Shown here: in pieces, positions 45,837-58,450 of the stretch
Numbering within the stretch: the first letter of the stretch is position 1
Layout: each line of letters starts with the position of its first letter
Assembly (NCBI GenBank): GCA_033002965.1
Contig: JAURVB010013150.1
Location: 62,001 to 126,000, forward strand
DNA from: Piper betle
Taxonomy: Eukaryota > Streptophyta > Magnoliopsida > Piperales > Piperaceae
Length of the DNA: 64,000 nucleotides
Direction: 5' to 3'
Notes under the pieces: model-generated
Told to the model about the DNA's origin: nothing
The model's input: the letters and a program-made list of their open reading frames with translations, nothing else
The model's database searches: none
Position numbers and translations under genes: made by a program

Positions 45837-47768
45837 TATAAAAAAATCCAGACTTTTTGCCCGATGGTTTAATTTTGGTTCAGTATTGGATCGAGTTGCT
45901 TGCCTGACTATTTTGCTGCGTATTTATGTATGGTATGTAGGTATGTATGAGTTGCCTTAGCCTTAGCTCTTTAGGATTTGTTGCCCCCGTCCGATGCTAT
46001 GTGCCTAACCTTTTTATGTTTGGTTTGGTCAAGTCGAGTCTAGTTAGACTTTAGGACCGAGTTCCTGCATGTCTAATCACTTTTCGTGTGTCGTGGTTGT
46101 GTTTGATTTGCTTGTTTCAGTGGAAAAACCTAAAATGATGCAAATAAGAACTGGGCACAAATGGCATCATGCTAGCACCCTCAGACCGAGATAAAGTTTG
46201 AATTTGACGCTCAAGTTCAAACCACGGATTCCAATACATTGTCAAAGTGCCCTTACGCTCATGACTTGCCTTATTTTGAGAATTGTTTTCCATGTTATAT
46301 TTATTTATTTATTTTATAAACCAGCAAATCATTTCCCTCTTTTTCTTTTCAAAATTCAAATCTCAACACACCTTTTTAGTTGTGGCACTCATGACTATGA
46401 CATCACCTAACCAGCCACCCTCTTTTTTATAAAACCCCACCCTCATCCTCACCTTTTCACTCCAACCTAACCACTCCACTCACCCCCAACGTCCTCCTAG
46501 CCATTTCATCCATCTTTGCACTTTCTCTCAGCCATGTGGAGCATTCCTAAGTGTTTTGCTTCAAGGGTTGAAGAACTTGGAGTGGGAAAACTCCAAGTGA
46601 CCTCCCTTGGCTCATTTGTGGCATGTTTCTTTCCGTTTTTAGTTATGGTTATTTATAGTTTTTTGGTATTTTTCACATGTAATATGTTCGTTAAAAATTA
46701 ATGCTAGGTGGTTTCATGTCATTTTATTTTCTATAATAATAGTTAATATTTTTGGATGATCAGTGTGTTTAGATCTGCACTAGTTTGGAATAAAATTCAT
46801 AACTCATGTTTTAGATGTTTGATTTGTATGATCTTGGCATGTTTGTTTTTACACTACATAGATCTACAAGTTATATGTTGACCATGTTGATTGATTTGAC
46901 ATGGATGATCATGAAAAGGTACAAAATCAAACTAAAGGTGGCATCTTTTAAAGTTCCAGTGTGTACCTTAATTAAGGTGAAAACAATATTGTTAAACCAT
47001 AGTGTGTACCTATTCTGTTCTGCTTTATTTGTCTATTTTTTGTGTTGATCTAGGTGTTAGGTTAATTATAAGACCACAAAAGAATTATCTAATAACTCAC
47101 TAACTGTCTACTAAAAGCTTGTTAATTTTGGAGTAAAACAAAATTCATTCTAGCGGTTAATGCTCTTGTACTTCTGGAGTACACGAGAACTGAATTTATA
47201 ATCTTGTTTCTACAAAGCCAATTAGAAAATCCATTAAAAATACATCAAGCCGTATAAATTTTTTTAATAGACTACTAAGAGTAATAGATGTCATAATAAT
47301 GTCTCTGTAAATTTTTAGAGCATTTTGGTAAGTAGGTAATTAGGTAAAAATTTCTAATTCTAAGAGGGTAAGATTAATTACAATATTGGTTGAATCATTA
47401 ATCTAGATTAGAAAAATCACCTATGTCTGATTACAAGGAAATTGCACCTGAAATCTCAATGGGCTAAACTTCCAACTGTCATCTAACTATTCTAATTGAC
47501 CCAAGTGCATTTGGACTTCTAAGGTCTCTTGGGCCAAAATTTTGCAATTTTGCTAGTAATGGGATACTATTCACTATACATTAATCTGACCTTAATTAAC
47601 CTCAATCACCATAATAATCCATAAATTATCATTTGTTAATATTTATTATAGACCCGTAGGGTATAACTAAGGGTTCAATTTTACATTAATCGGATACCAC
47701 TTGGTTTGTCAGAAAAATCGTCCAGTTAAGTCTGACGATAAAATCCAAAGTACAAAATCATTCACTAG
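45837..47768 (+). mobile_element. Family E LTR (copy E1), forward, incomplete
   Basis: The start ('atccagactttttgcccg') aligns with E2 at 60885. Shared features follow in order: 'gagtctagt' and 'ggac' blocks, a TATA-like TTTATAAAA (46427-46434), a pyrimidine-rich leader, 'ctcccttggctcat' against 'cctccccttgat', then AT-rich sequence. It ends at 47768 where C5 starts. Small ORFs (46516-46701, 46815-47048) have no recognisable domain. Confidence 0.65.
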
Positions 47769-49506
47769 TGTAAAACCTAGCTTCAGATTATGGTTTTACC
47801 TGCTTGAGTTTTCCTAGTTCAGGTCAGTCTCTAGTCGGTTTGGAGCAAACTCAACCCAGACTCAATTTTCAGACCATGGGTATGGGGCGCAGATGGTCAT
47901 ATGAGCATGTCATACTGGCTGAGTATGCCCGACAAGAAGATGATCAAGGCATGAGCTATCAGTGTATACGTAAAGTATAAAGATGATTTGTATGAGTTAG
48001 GCAGGGTTTTAGGCCTACATTTAGGTCATTGTAGCATTTAGTATTTGTTTAAGATTTTCAAGGTATATCACTTGCATGCAGCATAGGGATTTTGGATTAC
48101 CGGATTACTCCTATGGGCCCAACTTGAATTGAGTTGCAGATTTTCACCCAATTGAGTTCAGGGTTCGAGGTCCATTTAGCCTTCTTGCCTCAATTCCCAT
48201 CTATAGAGTCACTTTTAGGACTTGAGTCAATTTTAACTTGGATGGTCTCAATCTGAGCTTTTCGTCCATATGTATATGTCATATACCTATAGGTGGGTCC
48301 CACTAGACCACAAGTTGCCAGATGTTTAGATTGTGGCATGTGGCAAGATCTGAGCCATCCATGCAGCCCTAGCATTCTCCCTTTGATTTTGAGTGACTTT
48401 TGCACAATTTTGGTTGATTTTCACCTTAACACCACAACCGCTTTTGCTCGCTACTAGTGAGATCCCAGCCCTCCTTCGGCCACTTGATCAATATGGTCGT
48501 GACTACTTCGTGGCTAGCTATCAGTCCATACCCACCATCGCCACCAGCGACAGTGTTTTTGCACTCGATTTTCACAGCCGCCACCACCCTTTCAGGCCAT
48601 TTTCTGGCGCTGACAAGTGTCCTCTGGCAAAGTTGACCAGGGCAACAGCTTCCCCTCACTGAGATCTTCCGTTTGAGATCGACACCAACCTCCGCCATGG
48701 CCGCAATCACCGCCGGTGACTCGCACTTTCCCGGCAACATTTTCGATCGTCTCCAGCCATTTTCTAGCCAATCACTAACCAAACACCGCCGATCGTCAGC
48801 CCAAATAGTTTTCTTACTTGATGGCTGATCTTTTGAGACCACCCATGACAAATGTCGTGGCCACGATTGCTGCCGGCAACGTCGCCGCACCCGGCGGCAA
48901 TACCATCAACCCAAATAGTTTCCTTACCGATGGCCAGACCTTGACGATCACCACTACCAACACGTTCCCCAGCCTTCCCTCCATCGATCTTGACCGGCGG
49001 TAGCCTCTGCCATGCCACCATCACCGTTTTACGAGGACTGGCACCGTCTGCTCACCATTCGACCGGTTTACCTACTGCCCACGTTCGCGTCCGTCTGACC
49101 ATGCCCAAGTCTGCCAATCCAAGCCCTTGTCTGTGTCCATCTGACCATTTCATGTCTGCCCAGTCAACCCAGCCTACTTTTCAGTCAACACAAACTGAGA
49201 TGGTTCAACCCATTAGAATCGCTTTGGTTTAGCTCAGTTAACATGGTTTGGTCATTTTCAGACCGTTTTCGTCTATTCTTACACCGTTTTCAGTAATTCA
49301 AGAACCCTTATATTAGCTTATATACATATTAACATGATTTGGCATGTTTGGATGCATAATGACATATTTATGTATAAATATTAGTCTTATTTATGTTGCT
49401 AAATTGTGTATATATATATAATTATTTATTTGTTTGTTCAAGTGTATATTATTATTTATTTATATTTAATTAGGCATTCTTGTATTTATTATTTATTTAT
49501 TTAATC
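47769..49506 (+). mobile_element. Family C LTR (copy C5), forward, truncated
   Basis: Starts TGTAAAACCTAGC with the foldable end (GTAAAACC and GGTTTTAC) and follows C4 through the GC-rich block (48420-49140) to AT-rich sequence. It is cut at about 49506, where element F's LTR remnant begins. The long ORF on the minus strand (48426-48890) is in the GC-rich block and is part of a pattern shared by C copies, not a supported gene. Confidence 0.8.
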
Positions 49507-50180
49507 ATGTTTTAAGTGTGTAGAACAATTCTCACTACTTTGCAAAGACCACTACAAAGTTACAGCCTTCCACCTTCCCCTTGAGGATATATTTAATCCT
49601 CTCATATCTTTTCACCTAGACATCCAAAAACCCTAGTACCACCACCGTCATGTTCATTGCGTTTCCTTCTTTGAAACACCACCCCTAACCGGAGCTTCAT
49701 TCACCATCGAAAGTCACTAGAAAGTTTGCCAGAATTGAGTTTTGTGCTGCGAGCCACTGATATTGCTACCTCGAATCTTCAGTTCACACCTCTATGTGAT
49801 AAATTAACCCTTTTTATGTCCATGTGATAAATTAACAATCCGATAACCGAGTTGCCATCAATTAGCCTCACAAGTTCCCCAAAAAATTTGGTTTGGACAA
49901 GTTCTCGGTCAACTTTCTGATGTGATTTTGGCTGACCAGAGCCACACCGCCAACTGCCACCACCTCCATCCTCTTCTTGAAAATGAAAACTATGGACCCC
50001 AACAGGATTTGGGCCATTTCTTGCCACCCTTTGCCGGTGTCAAAAAGTCCGGGCTCAATATATGTATAGCTGCCTATTTTTGTGTTGATTTCTGGCCAGT
50101 CGCAGTTGTACCACCATCATAGTTCTCACCACCCCAACTACTGATCTCTACTCGTCATTCTTGGCTGCCGGCAAAAACTT
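49507..50180 (+). repeat. 5' LTR remnant of F
   Basis: Matches 58281-59258 without the TRIM, from 'aagtgtgtagaacaatt' to 'aaaacttattattg'. Only the distal part of the LTR is left. The exact LTR end is uncertain (about 50180-50192). Confidence 0.72.
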
Positions 50181-50251
50181 ATTATTGTTCTACATGAATT
50201 AACTTGAGGCAACTATGAGACATACTCTTGATCTAAGCCACCACGTACTCA

Positions 50252-51730
50252 ATGTTAATTGAAGACGCAATGGGGCATCTTGAACAAAGGGATGAACAAG
50301 AGACCAAAAAAACATCTTCTTCCCCAACCTCCACACACCCAATTGCACATCAAGTAACAAACTCAGCTCTGAGAGTTCATCCTATAGCTCATCCTACTAT
50401 CACCTCAACTGTCATATCCAATGTCCTACCTTTGCATATGGCCCGGCTATGGTCATGATTATCCATCATATGGTGTAACCCCTTATGAAATGTTGATAAC
50501 GCATGCTTCAGCTTTAGTTAGCCCATTGACACCACCTTAGGAAACTCCAATGCCTCAGGACATGTCATCCTCTACTTTTCATGCACAGCCTACTACACTT
50601 TTGTCTACACAAGTAACTCATGTGCTACCTCCAAATCCAATTGTACAACCAGCAGTAGTTGACACAAAATATGAAGAATTAAAAACTATCATGACAATGC
50701 AAGTTCAAGCACTTGAAGCTCTACAAGCTTCTGTGGTTGTCAAGAAAGATCTCGAAATTGTTAAAATTATGAAGCGTCTCTATCCATTGGCTGAAAGTGT
50801 TTATGATGAGGTACTTTTCATAAAGTATAAGAGACAAACTTTTACAAAATTTGATGGAGATAGTCATCCCTAAGATCACATCACCACCTTCGAGCTTGAA
50901 TGTGGTATAATTGCTTCTAATGATAAGTTGAAGCGACAACAGTTTCCATCTTCTCTCATAGGCACTGCCTTGTGTTGGTTTCATAACTGGATTTCCAAGT
51001 CTATAGCCACATGGATGGAGATAGTTAAACAGTTTATAGCTCACTTCCAATTAATGGAGATACCAGCTAAGCTCGAACATTTAAAATTGTGCTGAATGGA
51101 AAAGGATGAGGCACTTGGTGCATCTGTGTAAAGGTTTCAAAATTTGGCATCACAAATAAAAGATACTCCTGATAATAAGAACATTGTGAAAATTTGTGGT
51201 ATGAATGTTGGTCAAGCAGTTTGGTTTCTTAGCAGTTCTCCAAGAAGTAAATTTGAAGAACTGTATGAAAAAGTTACTGTTTATGAAAAATTGCAATGAA
51301 CTACTACAGGTAACAATGTTGCCAAAACATCCATTAATGTTGTGACAGACTATATTCCCCAAGAGAGTAAAAAAGGCTAACAACAAGAACTCCCGAGATA
51401 GTAGCAAAGAAAGTAACAAATCTTGCCAAGAGTGGCGTGATTTAGACAAGTACACTTTTCATCTCAATGATACTGAAAGATGGTTTGATTTACTGTTGGA
51501 GTATAATAAAATCACACCAAATGATCCCCCCGTGCCTTTAAAGGCAGGGGATGCACAAAAAGAAAACTTCTTTTGTTTTCATAACACAGTAAATCATCCC
51601 ACTCGTAAGTGTTAACTCACAATGGTAAAAATTTAAAAGTTGCTTGACGATGGAGAAATTAAATATCAATCTAATGCTAAGCAACCTAGGGCCAATGCGG
51701 TTGTTATGATGGCAACTCATGACCCTTTAA
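50252..51730 (+). pseudogene. gag: gag remnant of F (Tat lineage)
   Basis: Broken over several frames. The N-terminal piece is at 50252-50458 (MGHLEQRDEQETKK). A second piece at 50550-50873 ends FTKFDGDSHP and, after a CAA-to-TAA change at 50871, continues in frame with DHITTFELECG, ALCWFHNWI, WMEIVKQFIAHF and FQNLASQIKDTPDN, the retrotransposon gag domain (to about 51300). A CCHC-like CFHNTVNHPTRKC follows at about 51580-51615, as in Tat gag. Stops are frequent. Confidence 0.75.
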
Positions 51731-52289
51731 CTGAGATACCACCTGACCCAATCATTGACTAAACTCACACCCAAGTTGGTGGAAATTCTTGTGACTTATT
51801 TCTTCCAACAACATAACGGAAAAATGTTAAATCCTAATAATGTTATCATGGAAGCGGCAAAGTCTTATACCATAGCCTCACAAATAGCATGTTCTACTAT
51901 TGCTACTGAGGGTGGACCTTGGCCTAGAGTGAATAACAAAGATGATTATGATGTAATTAGGCATATTCTCTCAATACCAGTTATTAGTAATATGCTAGAT
52001 ATAGTGTGTTTCGTCTACCATAAGATGGACTGTTGAATGTGCATTAGCAGATGTCACAACAAAACTTAGTGAAGTTGACACACAAGATGGAGGGACGAAA
52101 GATTATGTAATAGATGTTGAGTTTTTGGGATGTCCATTACCAGTGTTAACAAAGATCAATAATGAGCAAAGATGCAAGACAAATCCTACATCGCCTCATG
52201 CAAATGACACCTTGGCGTTACCTACTAGCATTGTTACTTTCTCTAATGAAGATCTTTGCCATCCAAAGCCAAACCATAATCGTCCACTC

Positions 52290-52850
52290 TATGTCAGTGT
52301 GGAACACCATAATAAGGTGATTCGTCATGCGCTAGTTGATTTAAATGCTTCGACTAACCTATTACCTCTTCATATCTTACATGAGTTGGGATATACATTG
52401 GTGAATTTGATGTCATCCACTACTCAATTTTCATCTATCTCACCTACTACTTGTGATTCCATGGGGTCAATCACCTTGCACATGTTAGTAGGAGCATTCT
52501 ATGGCACACATTTTCGATGTAGTAGACCTTGATCCTATTTTTCACATACTATTAGCATGTCCATGGATCCATGACCATCGATGTATTCCTTCTTCATGGC
52601 ACCAATGCATAAAAGTTGCTCCAATCAAGGGCAACCAAGTCCTAGCTCATGGGCTTAAAAATCCTTTAATGCTTGAAGAAGTTCATTTTGCCGAAGCAGC
52701 ATTCTTCATGGTTGGGAATGCTTTAAAACTTGCCCGCCAAAAGCAAATTGATTATAGATTTCCTGTAATTGCCAATCTACTGAGTGGTGTTCAACCAATA
52801 ATGAACTTTTCCTCTAATTCTCCCACAAAAGGTTCTCAAGTCCCATAAAT
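52290..52850 (+). pseudogene. Protease region of F pol
   Basis: Aspartic protease-like sequence: HALVDLNASTNLLP, where active relatives have Asp-Gly/Ser-Gly-Ala-Ser, so the first Asp is kept and the next two residues are changed. After a frameshift near 52510, ILLACPWIHDHRCIPSSWHQ matches the conserved LGRPWIH segment after Tat and Athila proteases. Upstream (51755-52290) are broken frames of the gag-protease junction. Confidence 0.7.
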
Positions 52851-53429
52851 CTCCAACTAAGCCCTAGCCAGCATTGTTGCCTATTGCTAAAGGCATGCTT
52901 GTCCCTTTAAGAGTAAATTTGCATGGCGGACGACCATCAAAATCATTGTTCATTGCAATAGCATCAACTACGGCATAAAAAGTGAAAATTGTTCGTGAGG
53001 ACACCGAAATGGATGTTGAATAAATTCCATGGCCTGAATTATCTATAAAGAAAGTGCTCATCCAAAAGAATGGTGTGCTCCTGTACTACTGTTTGCTAAA
53101 CTCAATACTCATGCACCCCTTTTCATGGGGGCTCTATATCATGTACAAAATAACGCTGAGTCATTTGATGTTCAACCTACACCACCTCACTTCGATGATG
53201 GAGTAGCTTTGGTTGTTGAGGAACTACGTGAGATTAATCTCGGTACAGTACGTGATCATCAAACTTTTATCGGTACAATACATTATCATCAAACTTTTGC
53301 ATGGTCGTACGATTAAATACCTAGTTTATCACCAAATGTTGCAGTACGCCAGTTAGCAGTTAAATTAGGTTTCTCCCTGTTAAACATACCAAAAGAAAGT
53401 TCAAGTCCTGCTGTGGAAAACTTATCTCA

Positions 53430-54100
53430 GTAGAAATCATGAAATTGAAACAAGCTAAATTCATTCGTGAGGTTTGATATCCAGATTGGATAGCCAACAT
53501 AGTTTTGGTTAAAAAGCAAATTTCCAACTACGCTCTTGCGTAGATTTTAGAGATTTGAATAAAGCATGTCCAATGGATGCTTTTCTACTTCCATTGCCTG
53601 ATTTGTTGCTAGACAATGTGGCAGGGCATCAAATGTTCTTCTTCATGGATGGCTTTAGCGGATATAATCAGATTTTCATGGACTCAAAAGGATGAAGAAA
53701 AGACGACATTTTATACACCGATAGGTACTTTTTGTTACATAGTAATGCCTTTCGGTCTTAAAAATGCCGGTGCTACTTATCAAAGGGCAATACAATATAT
53801 TTTCGCAACCATGCTGCCTGAAGACATAGAGAATTATGTAAATGATATAATAGTCAAATCTAAAACTAGTATGGAACACCGTGCAACTTTGCAATGTGTC
53901 CTTCAGCAGTGTCTGGAAAATAATTTGAAGTTAAATCCATTGAAATGTGCTTTCGGTGTATCCTCTAGGAAATTTCTCAGATATTTTGTTTACTCACGTG
54001 GCAACAAAATTGATCCATCTAAATTGCAGGCCGTCACTAAAATGACTTCACCTACCTCTATAAGGCAACTTCAAAGTATTTTAGGGAAGTAAAATTACAT
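53430..54100 (+). pseudogene. Reverse transcriptase remnant of F
   Basis: Starts LKQAKFIREV at about 53441, shifts frame near 53515, then CVDFRDLNKACPMDAF, FFMDGFSGYNQIF, a further shift near 53685, and EEKTTFYTPIGTFCYIVMPF followed by GLKNAGATYQRA (53616-54092 frame). The active-site motif reads YVNDII: the first Asp of the YVDD box is Asn (AAT at 53841-53843), which would abolish polymerisation. The GLKNAGATYQRA motif is a Tat-lineage signature. Confidence 0.85.
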
Positions 54101-54199
54101 ACGTCAGTTCCGTCCAAACTTGTTGACAAAAAATTCCCCTCTAACACAAAAGTTGAGAAAAAGAGAACGGTTTGTGTGGTCCGAGGATTGTCAAAGGTC

Positions 54200-54640
54200 C
54201 TAGACTACTATTAAAGAAGAGCTTTTGCGACCCCCAACTCTCCTTGCACCCATCCCTGGGTGTCCTTTAATTCTCTACATCTCTCATACAGATTTGGCAA
54301 TTGCCGCTATCCTTTCTCAAGCTGATAAGCTGGGTAGAGAGAGACATGTTTACTCTTTAAGTCGAGTAATGAATACGACGGAGAAAATTACTCGGTGGTG
54401 GAGAAAGATTGTTTGGCTTTAGTTTTTGCTGTTCAAAAACTTCGTCATTATTTTCAAACTCATGAAGTCTATCTTGGCATGCATGGCAATCCAGTTTGAC
54501 ACATACTTCAATAGCCTGCTATGTCTGGACGTGTTGCCCATTGGTTGGTGAAACTTATTGAGTTTGATATTAAATGCTTTGCTCAAAAAGCTATAAAAGG
54601 TTAAGCCTTAGCTAAGCTCTTGGCTAACCAACCCACTCTT
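54200..54640 (+). pseudogene. RNase H remnant of F (gypsy type)
   Basis: PPTLLAPIPGCPLILYISHTD, SLSRVMNTTEKI, then in another frame LVFAVQKLRHYF and AMSGRVAHWLVKLIEFDIKC. This is the usual gypsy RNase H that follows RT, with frameshifts near 54390 and stops replacing residues. Confidence 0.75.
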
Positions 54641-54679
54641 CCAACAGATACAAAGGTTGATCCAAGCATAAATGTTGCA

Positions 54680-54965
54680 AATATTACTCCTAATCACTGG
54701 ACACTCTACTTTGACGGCGTTGTTGTCGGCCTTCATGGTGGCGTTGCTTCTCATGGAGGTGCCGATATGGTTTTTATGTAGCCTAATGGACAACTATATC
54801 TACATGTCTATGACTTACCTTTAGTTGCACCAACAATTATGCTGAGTGTGAAGCCCTTGTGCTTAGTTTAATTATTTCTTAAGACCGTAAAGTAAAAAGG
54901 TTGTTGGTTTGTAGTGATTCTTTGTTGGTCATTCAACAAACTAGTGCGAGTTCAGTGAACTAGTA
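54680..54965 (+). pseudogene. Second (archaeal-type) RNase H remnant of F
   Basis: HWTLYFDG at about 54698, then after a break TNNYAECEALVLSL (about 54830) and LLVCSDSLLVIQQ. A second RNase H between the first RNase H and integrase is characteristic of Tat elements. It is frameshifted and carries stops. Confidence 0.75.
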
Positions 54966-55309
54966 ACGAGTTCAGTGTTAAAGAAGCCCACCTAATCAAT
55001 CGCAAGGCTTGTGTCACAAACTTGTTAAAATTTTTTGATGAAGTTAAATTTAAGAATATCCCACAATCTTCAACTCGTATAACTGATACCCTTGTAGTGT
55101 TAGGGCTAAACTTGAAGAAGTTGGCCCAAATAATAAACCTTTGATATGTTCGCTCACCAAGATGTATCATACTGGCTGGATCGGTGCTACCTTCTGTTGC
55201 ACCCAAACCAATATTTGTTGCAGAAGCTTATAATGAATGGTATGGCGAGCTCATTGACTTTATTGCTCATGGTCGTGTGTCTGCCAACCAAAATAAAGCC
55301 CATGAGGTA

Positions 55310-56470
55310 CAATGAATGGCTACTCGATACCTCTTAGATGGTGGTATTCTCTTTAGGAGGGGGCTTGACGATATTCTTCTTCGGTGTTTGAATCAAACTG
55401 AGAGTTTGCATGCTATGAAAGAGGCCCATGAAGCGTCGTGTGGTGAACACCAAGGAGGCCAATGTTTGCATCAACTTCTTTTGCAAACTAGCTACTATTG
55501 GTCTTCTATGCTTAAGGATTGCATTGCTTTTACTCAATCATGTAAAACTTGCTAGCTCTATGCTCCATGAAAACAATTGCCACGAGAGCCACTATATTTT
55601 GTTGCTACTTATTGGCCCCTTTAAATGTGGGCGCTTGATTTTATCAGTCTCATTGGCCCATCTTCATCTAAAGGTCATAAATTCATTCTTACTGCTATAG
55701 AATATTTTACCAAATGGGTAGAGGTTGTCTCTGTTTGTCGAAAAACAGGTGATCGTGTGGCTCAATTTATTAAGGAACCATCATTTGTCATTTTGGTGTG
55801 CTTCAAAAAGTCATTAGTGATAATGGTACTCCATTTTTGGGATAGCAAACAATGGAACTTATTGAAAAATATAAGATTCAAAAGGCAGAATCATCACCCT
55901 ATAAACCTCAAATTAATGGGCAAGTTGATTCTTTCAATAAGATTTTGAAGCAAATGTAGAGAAAAACTGTTGCAAAAAATCAATGAGATTGGCATGAGCA
56001 TCTCTAAGGCACTATGGTCCTATCAGACATCTATGAGGCTTAGCACGGGTGTTATCCCTTTTATGCTTGTCTATGGTGTTGAAGTTGTATTGCCGTTGAC
56101 ATTGAGCTTCCTAGTGCGCATCTTGTGGCAATTGGCCAACTTGATCCTCTACATACTGATTATGCAATCGAGTGCATAACAACGTTAGAGTATCTTGATG
56201 AGTTCCGATATGATACAAGTAAACGCCTCTAGTGTCATCACAAAAAGATGGGGCGCTATTACAATAAGCATGCATATCCTCAATTATATCTGCCTGGAAC
56301 ATTAGTTCTTTGTAAAATGTGTGAAGTAGGGGCTGATCTCCCTTGACCAAAATTTGCCCCGTCATGGGAAGGTCCTTTTGTCATCCATGAAGATGTTGGG
56401 AATGGTTGTTACACTCTTAAAATGGTCGATGGTGACAATGTTTTTTGAGTCAACGCCAAGTTTTTAAAGC
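55310..56470 (+). pseudogene. Integrase remnant of F
   Basis: The zinc-binding region has the His pair and Cys pair in AHEASCGEHQGG and SCKTC (55316-55555). The core has MWALDFISLIGPS (first Asp), VISDNGTPF (second Asp, about 55812) and INGQVDSFNK. In the last, the catalytic Glu position is Asp (GAT at 55927-55929). The C-terminal LYLPGTLVLCKM is visible at about 56280. There is no chromodomain, as expected for Tat. Confidence 0.78.
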
Positions 56471-56788
56471 TCTGGCATGATCTAGTTGCATAGGATCATC
56501 CCTTGCATGATGTCTTTAGTTGCTTTGTTATACATATAAAAAAAAGGCACGAGTTTGTATTATTGTCAAGTGATCTTTCAATTAAATATGGGCTTATGTG
56601 AGGTGATCTTTCAATTAAATTGAGGCATCTACCTAATAATAGTTGTTATTTTCAACCACACATCCCCAATTTTTTTTCATTTATCTTGATCATTATCTTT
56701 TTGGTTATCTTTCAAAATCTTAATTGAACTTTCAGTCATTACTTTTCCATTTTACACGCTTGACTCACAATCACGCGTGTATAAAACG

Positions 56789-56798
56789 TGGGGGCTAA
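56789..56798 (+). promoter_or_regulatory. Polypurine tract of F
   Basis: TGGGGGCTAA lies directly before TGTATGATCATGG. A G-run followed by CTAA or CAAA before TGT is usual for Tat-lineage elements. Confidence 0.8.
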
Positions 56799-57258
56799 TG
56801 TATGATCATGGTTCAACATATAAATAGTGTCAAGGCAAAATAAAATCAATTGAATCGAATAAATTTTCAATTGGTAATTTATGAAGGAACAACCCATGAT
56901 AGTTATTTTAAATATTGTCTAGCTTTAAAAAGATAACCTATATTGGTCAAACTTTGAAGAATGAAGTCTTTATTGGAAAAACTTGGAAATATGAGTGGAT
57001 GACAAATCAATCTTGGATAAGACCAATTATTTACAGATTTGTCATTGGATACAACCAACTTCCAATTGGTTATAGATTTTTCATTGGACACAACCAACTT
57101 GATTTATTTGAGATTTTTTGATAAATTTTAGATAAAATCAAAATAAAATCTCAAAGATAACCGAAAATCTTCGAAAAAGTCGGATTTGTATATAGAGATG
57201 CCAAGCATAAAAGAATATTATTGGGCATTCCTAGTAATTAGCCTCACCCCCTGTCCTT

Positions 57259-57266
57259 TATAAATA
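57259..57266 (+). promoter_or_regulatory. LTR TATA box (F)
   Basis: TATAAATA, a consensus plant TATA box, followed by 'aagcctctcattctcac'. Confidence 0.65.
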
Positions 57267-57394
57267 AAGCCTCTCATTCTCACTTTTCACTCATAGATTG
57301 GAGACTCTCCAAGAGATCAAGCTAAAAATTGGTCGACTTTGGGAGAAAACTTAAATAAAGTCAGTCTACCAAATCATTGTTGTATTTTTTAGGC

Positions 57395-57800
57395 TAGTTA
57401 AGTCAAGAGGCTAGCCCAGTCAAGTTGAGTCTATGTGTTCAGCCGGCTCAGTTTAGTCACCTTGCTAGCCTACTCTGGTCTTGGTCTGGTTGAGTCCATG
57501 TGCTCGCCCAGCTCTATCTAGCCCTCTTGCTCGCCTATTCTGGTCCTAGTCTAGTTGAATCCATGTGCTCTCCTAGCTGAGTCCAGCCTCTTTGCTAGCC
57601 TAGTTGGGTTCTAGTCTGGTTGAGTCCATGTGCTCGCCTGGCTCGGTCAAACCTCCTTACTAGCCTAGTCTAGTCCTAATCTGGTTGAGTCCATGTGCTC
57701 GCTCGGCTCAGTCCAGGCCCCTTAACTAGCCTAGTCTAGTTGAGTCCATCCACTCGCCCAACTTAGTTTAGCCCACTTGATACTTTGGTTGAGTTCATGT
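57395..57800 (+). repeat. 65-bp minisatellite in F LTR, about 6 copies
   Basis: 'ctggttgagtccatgtgctc' recurs at 57486, 57551, 57616 and 57681, an exact 65-bp period, with a weaker unit on each side. Each unit ends 'gctagcctagt'. It lies about 130 bp downstream of the TATA box. Confidence 0.9.
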
Positions 57801-58450
57801 GTTCACCCGACTCAATTCAGCAGCCCTAGTTGAGTCACAAACTAAATTCACCTTGTTGAGTTGAATCACTAATTCAAGGCTACCTCATATTGCAATGGAA
57901 TGAAGGAAAGATTTTTTGTAATTAAGAGTTTCTTTGTAGACTTTTGTACCTCAAAGTAATTATGAATGTAAGGTTAAATTTGTATAATTTTTCTATTCAA
58001 ATTTTGTACCTCGTAGTTAATTTAATTACGATATTTTAGTAACAAGCGATCTTTGGTGCAATCCTGAACTCTAGCATTAGCATCGCATAAACCCTCAACC
58101 AGGGTGATAGGAACCCCATTTTTATTTTTCGAGTTTGTGCAAAAGGCAAAACATGTGCCACAATTTTGTGCAAACATTATTATTTATCAATTATTTGTGC
58201 TTAGATTGTCTAATTTTGCATTGTCGATCATTGGCCTTGATTCGGTTAAGATAGAGTCTTGCAATAGGTGGGCATAGTAATCATGTTAAGTGTGTAGAAC
58301 AATTGTCACTTCTTCGCAAGAACCACTACAAAGTTCCAACCTTTCACCTTCCCATTCAGGCTATATTTAACCCTCTCATATCTTTTCACCTAGACATCCA
58401 AAAACCCTAGTACCACCATCATCATGTTCATTGTGTTGCCTGCTTTGCAA

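Noticed and set aside
53430..56470. Endogenous pararetrovirus (caulimovirus-like) pol
   Set aside because: Order PR-RT-RNase H-second RNase H-IN, an integrase, a PPT and a 3' LTR are present, and RT motifs are of the Tat gypsy lineage.
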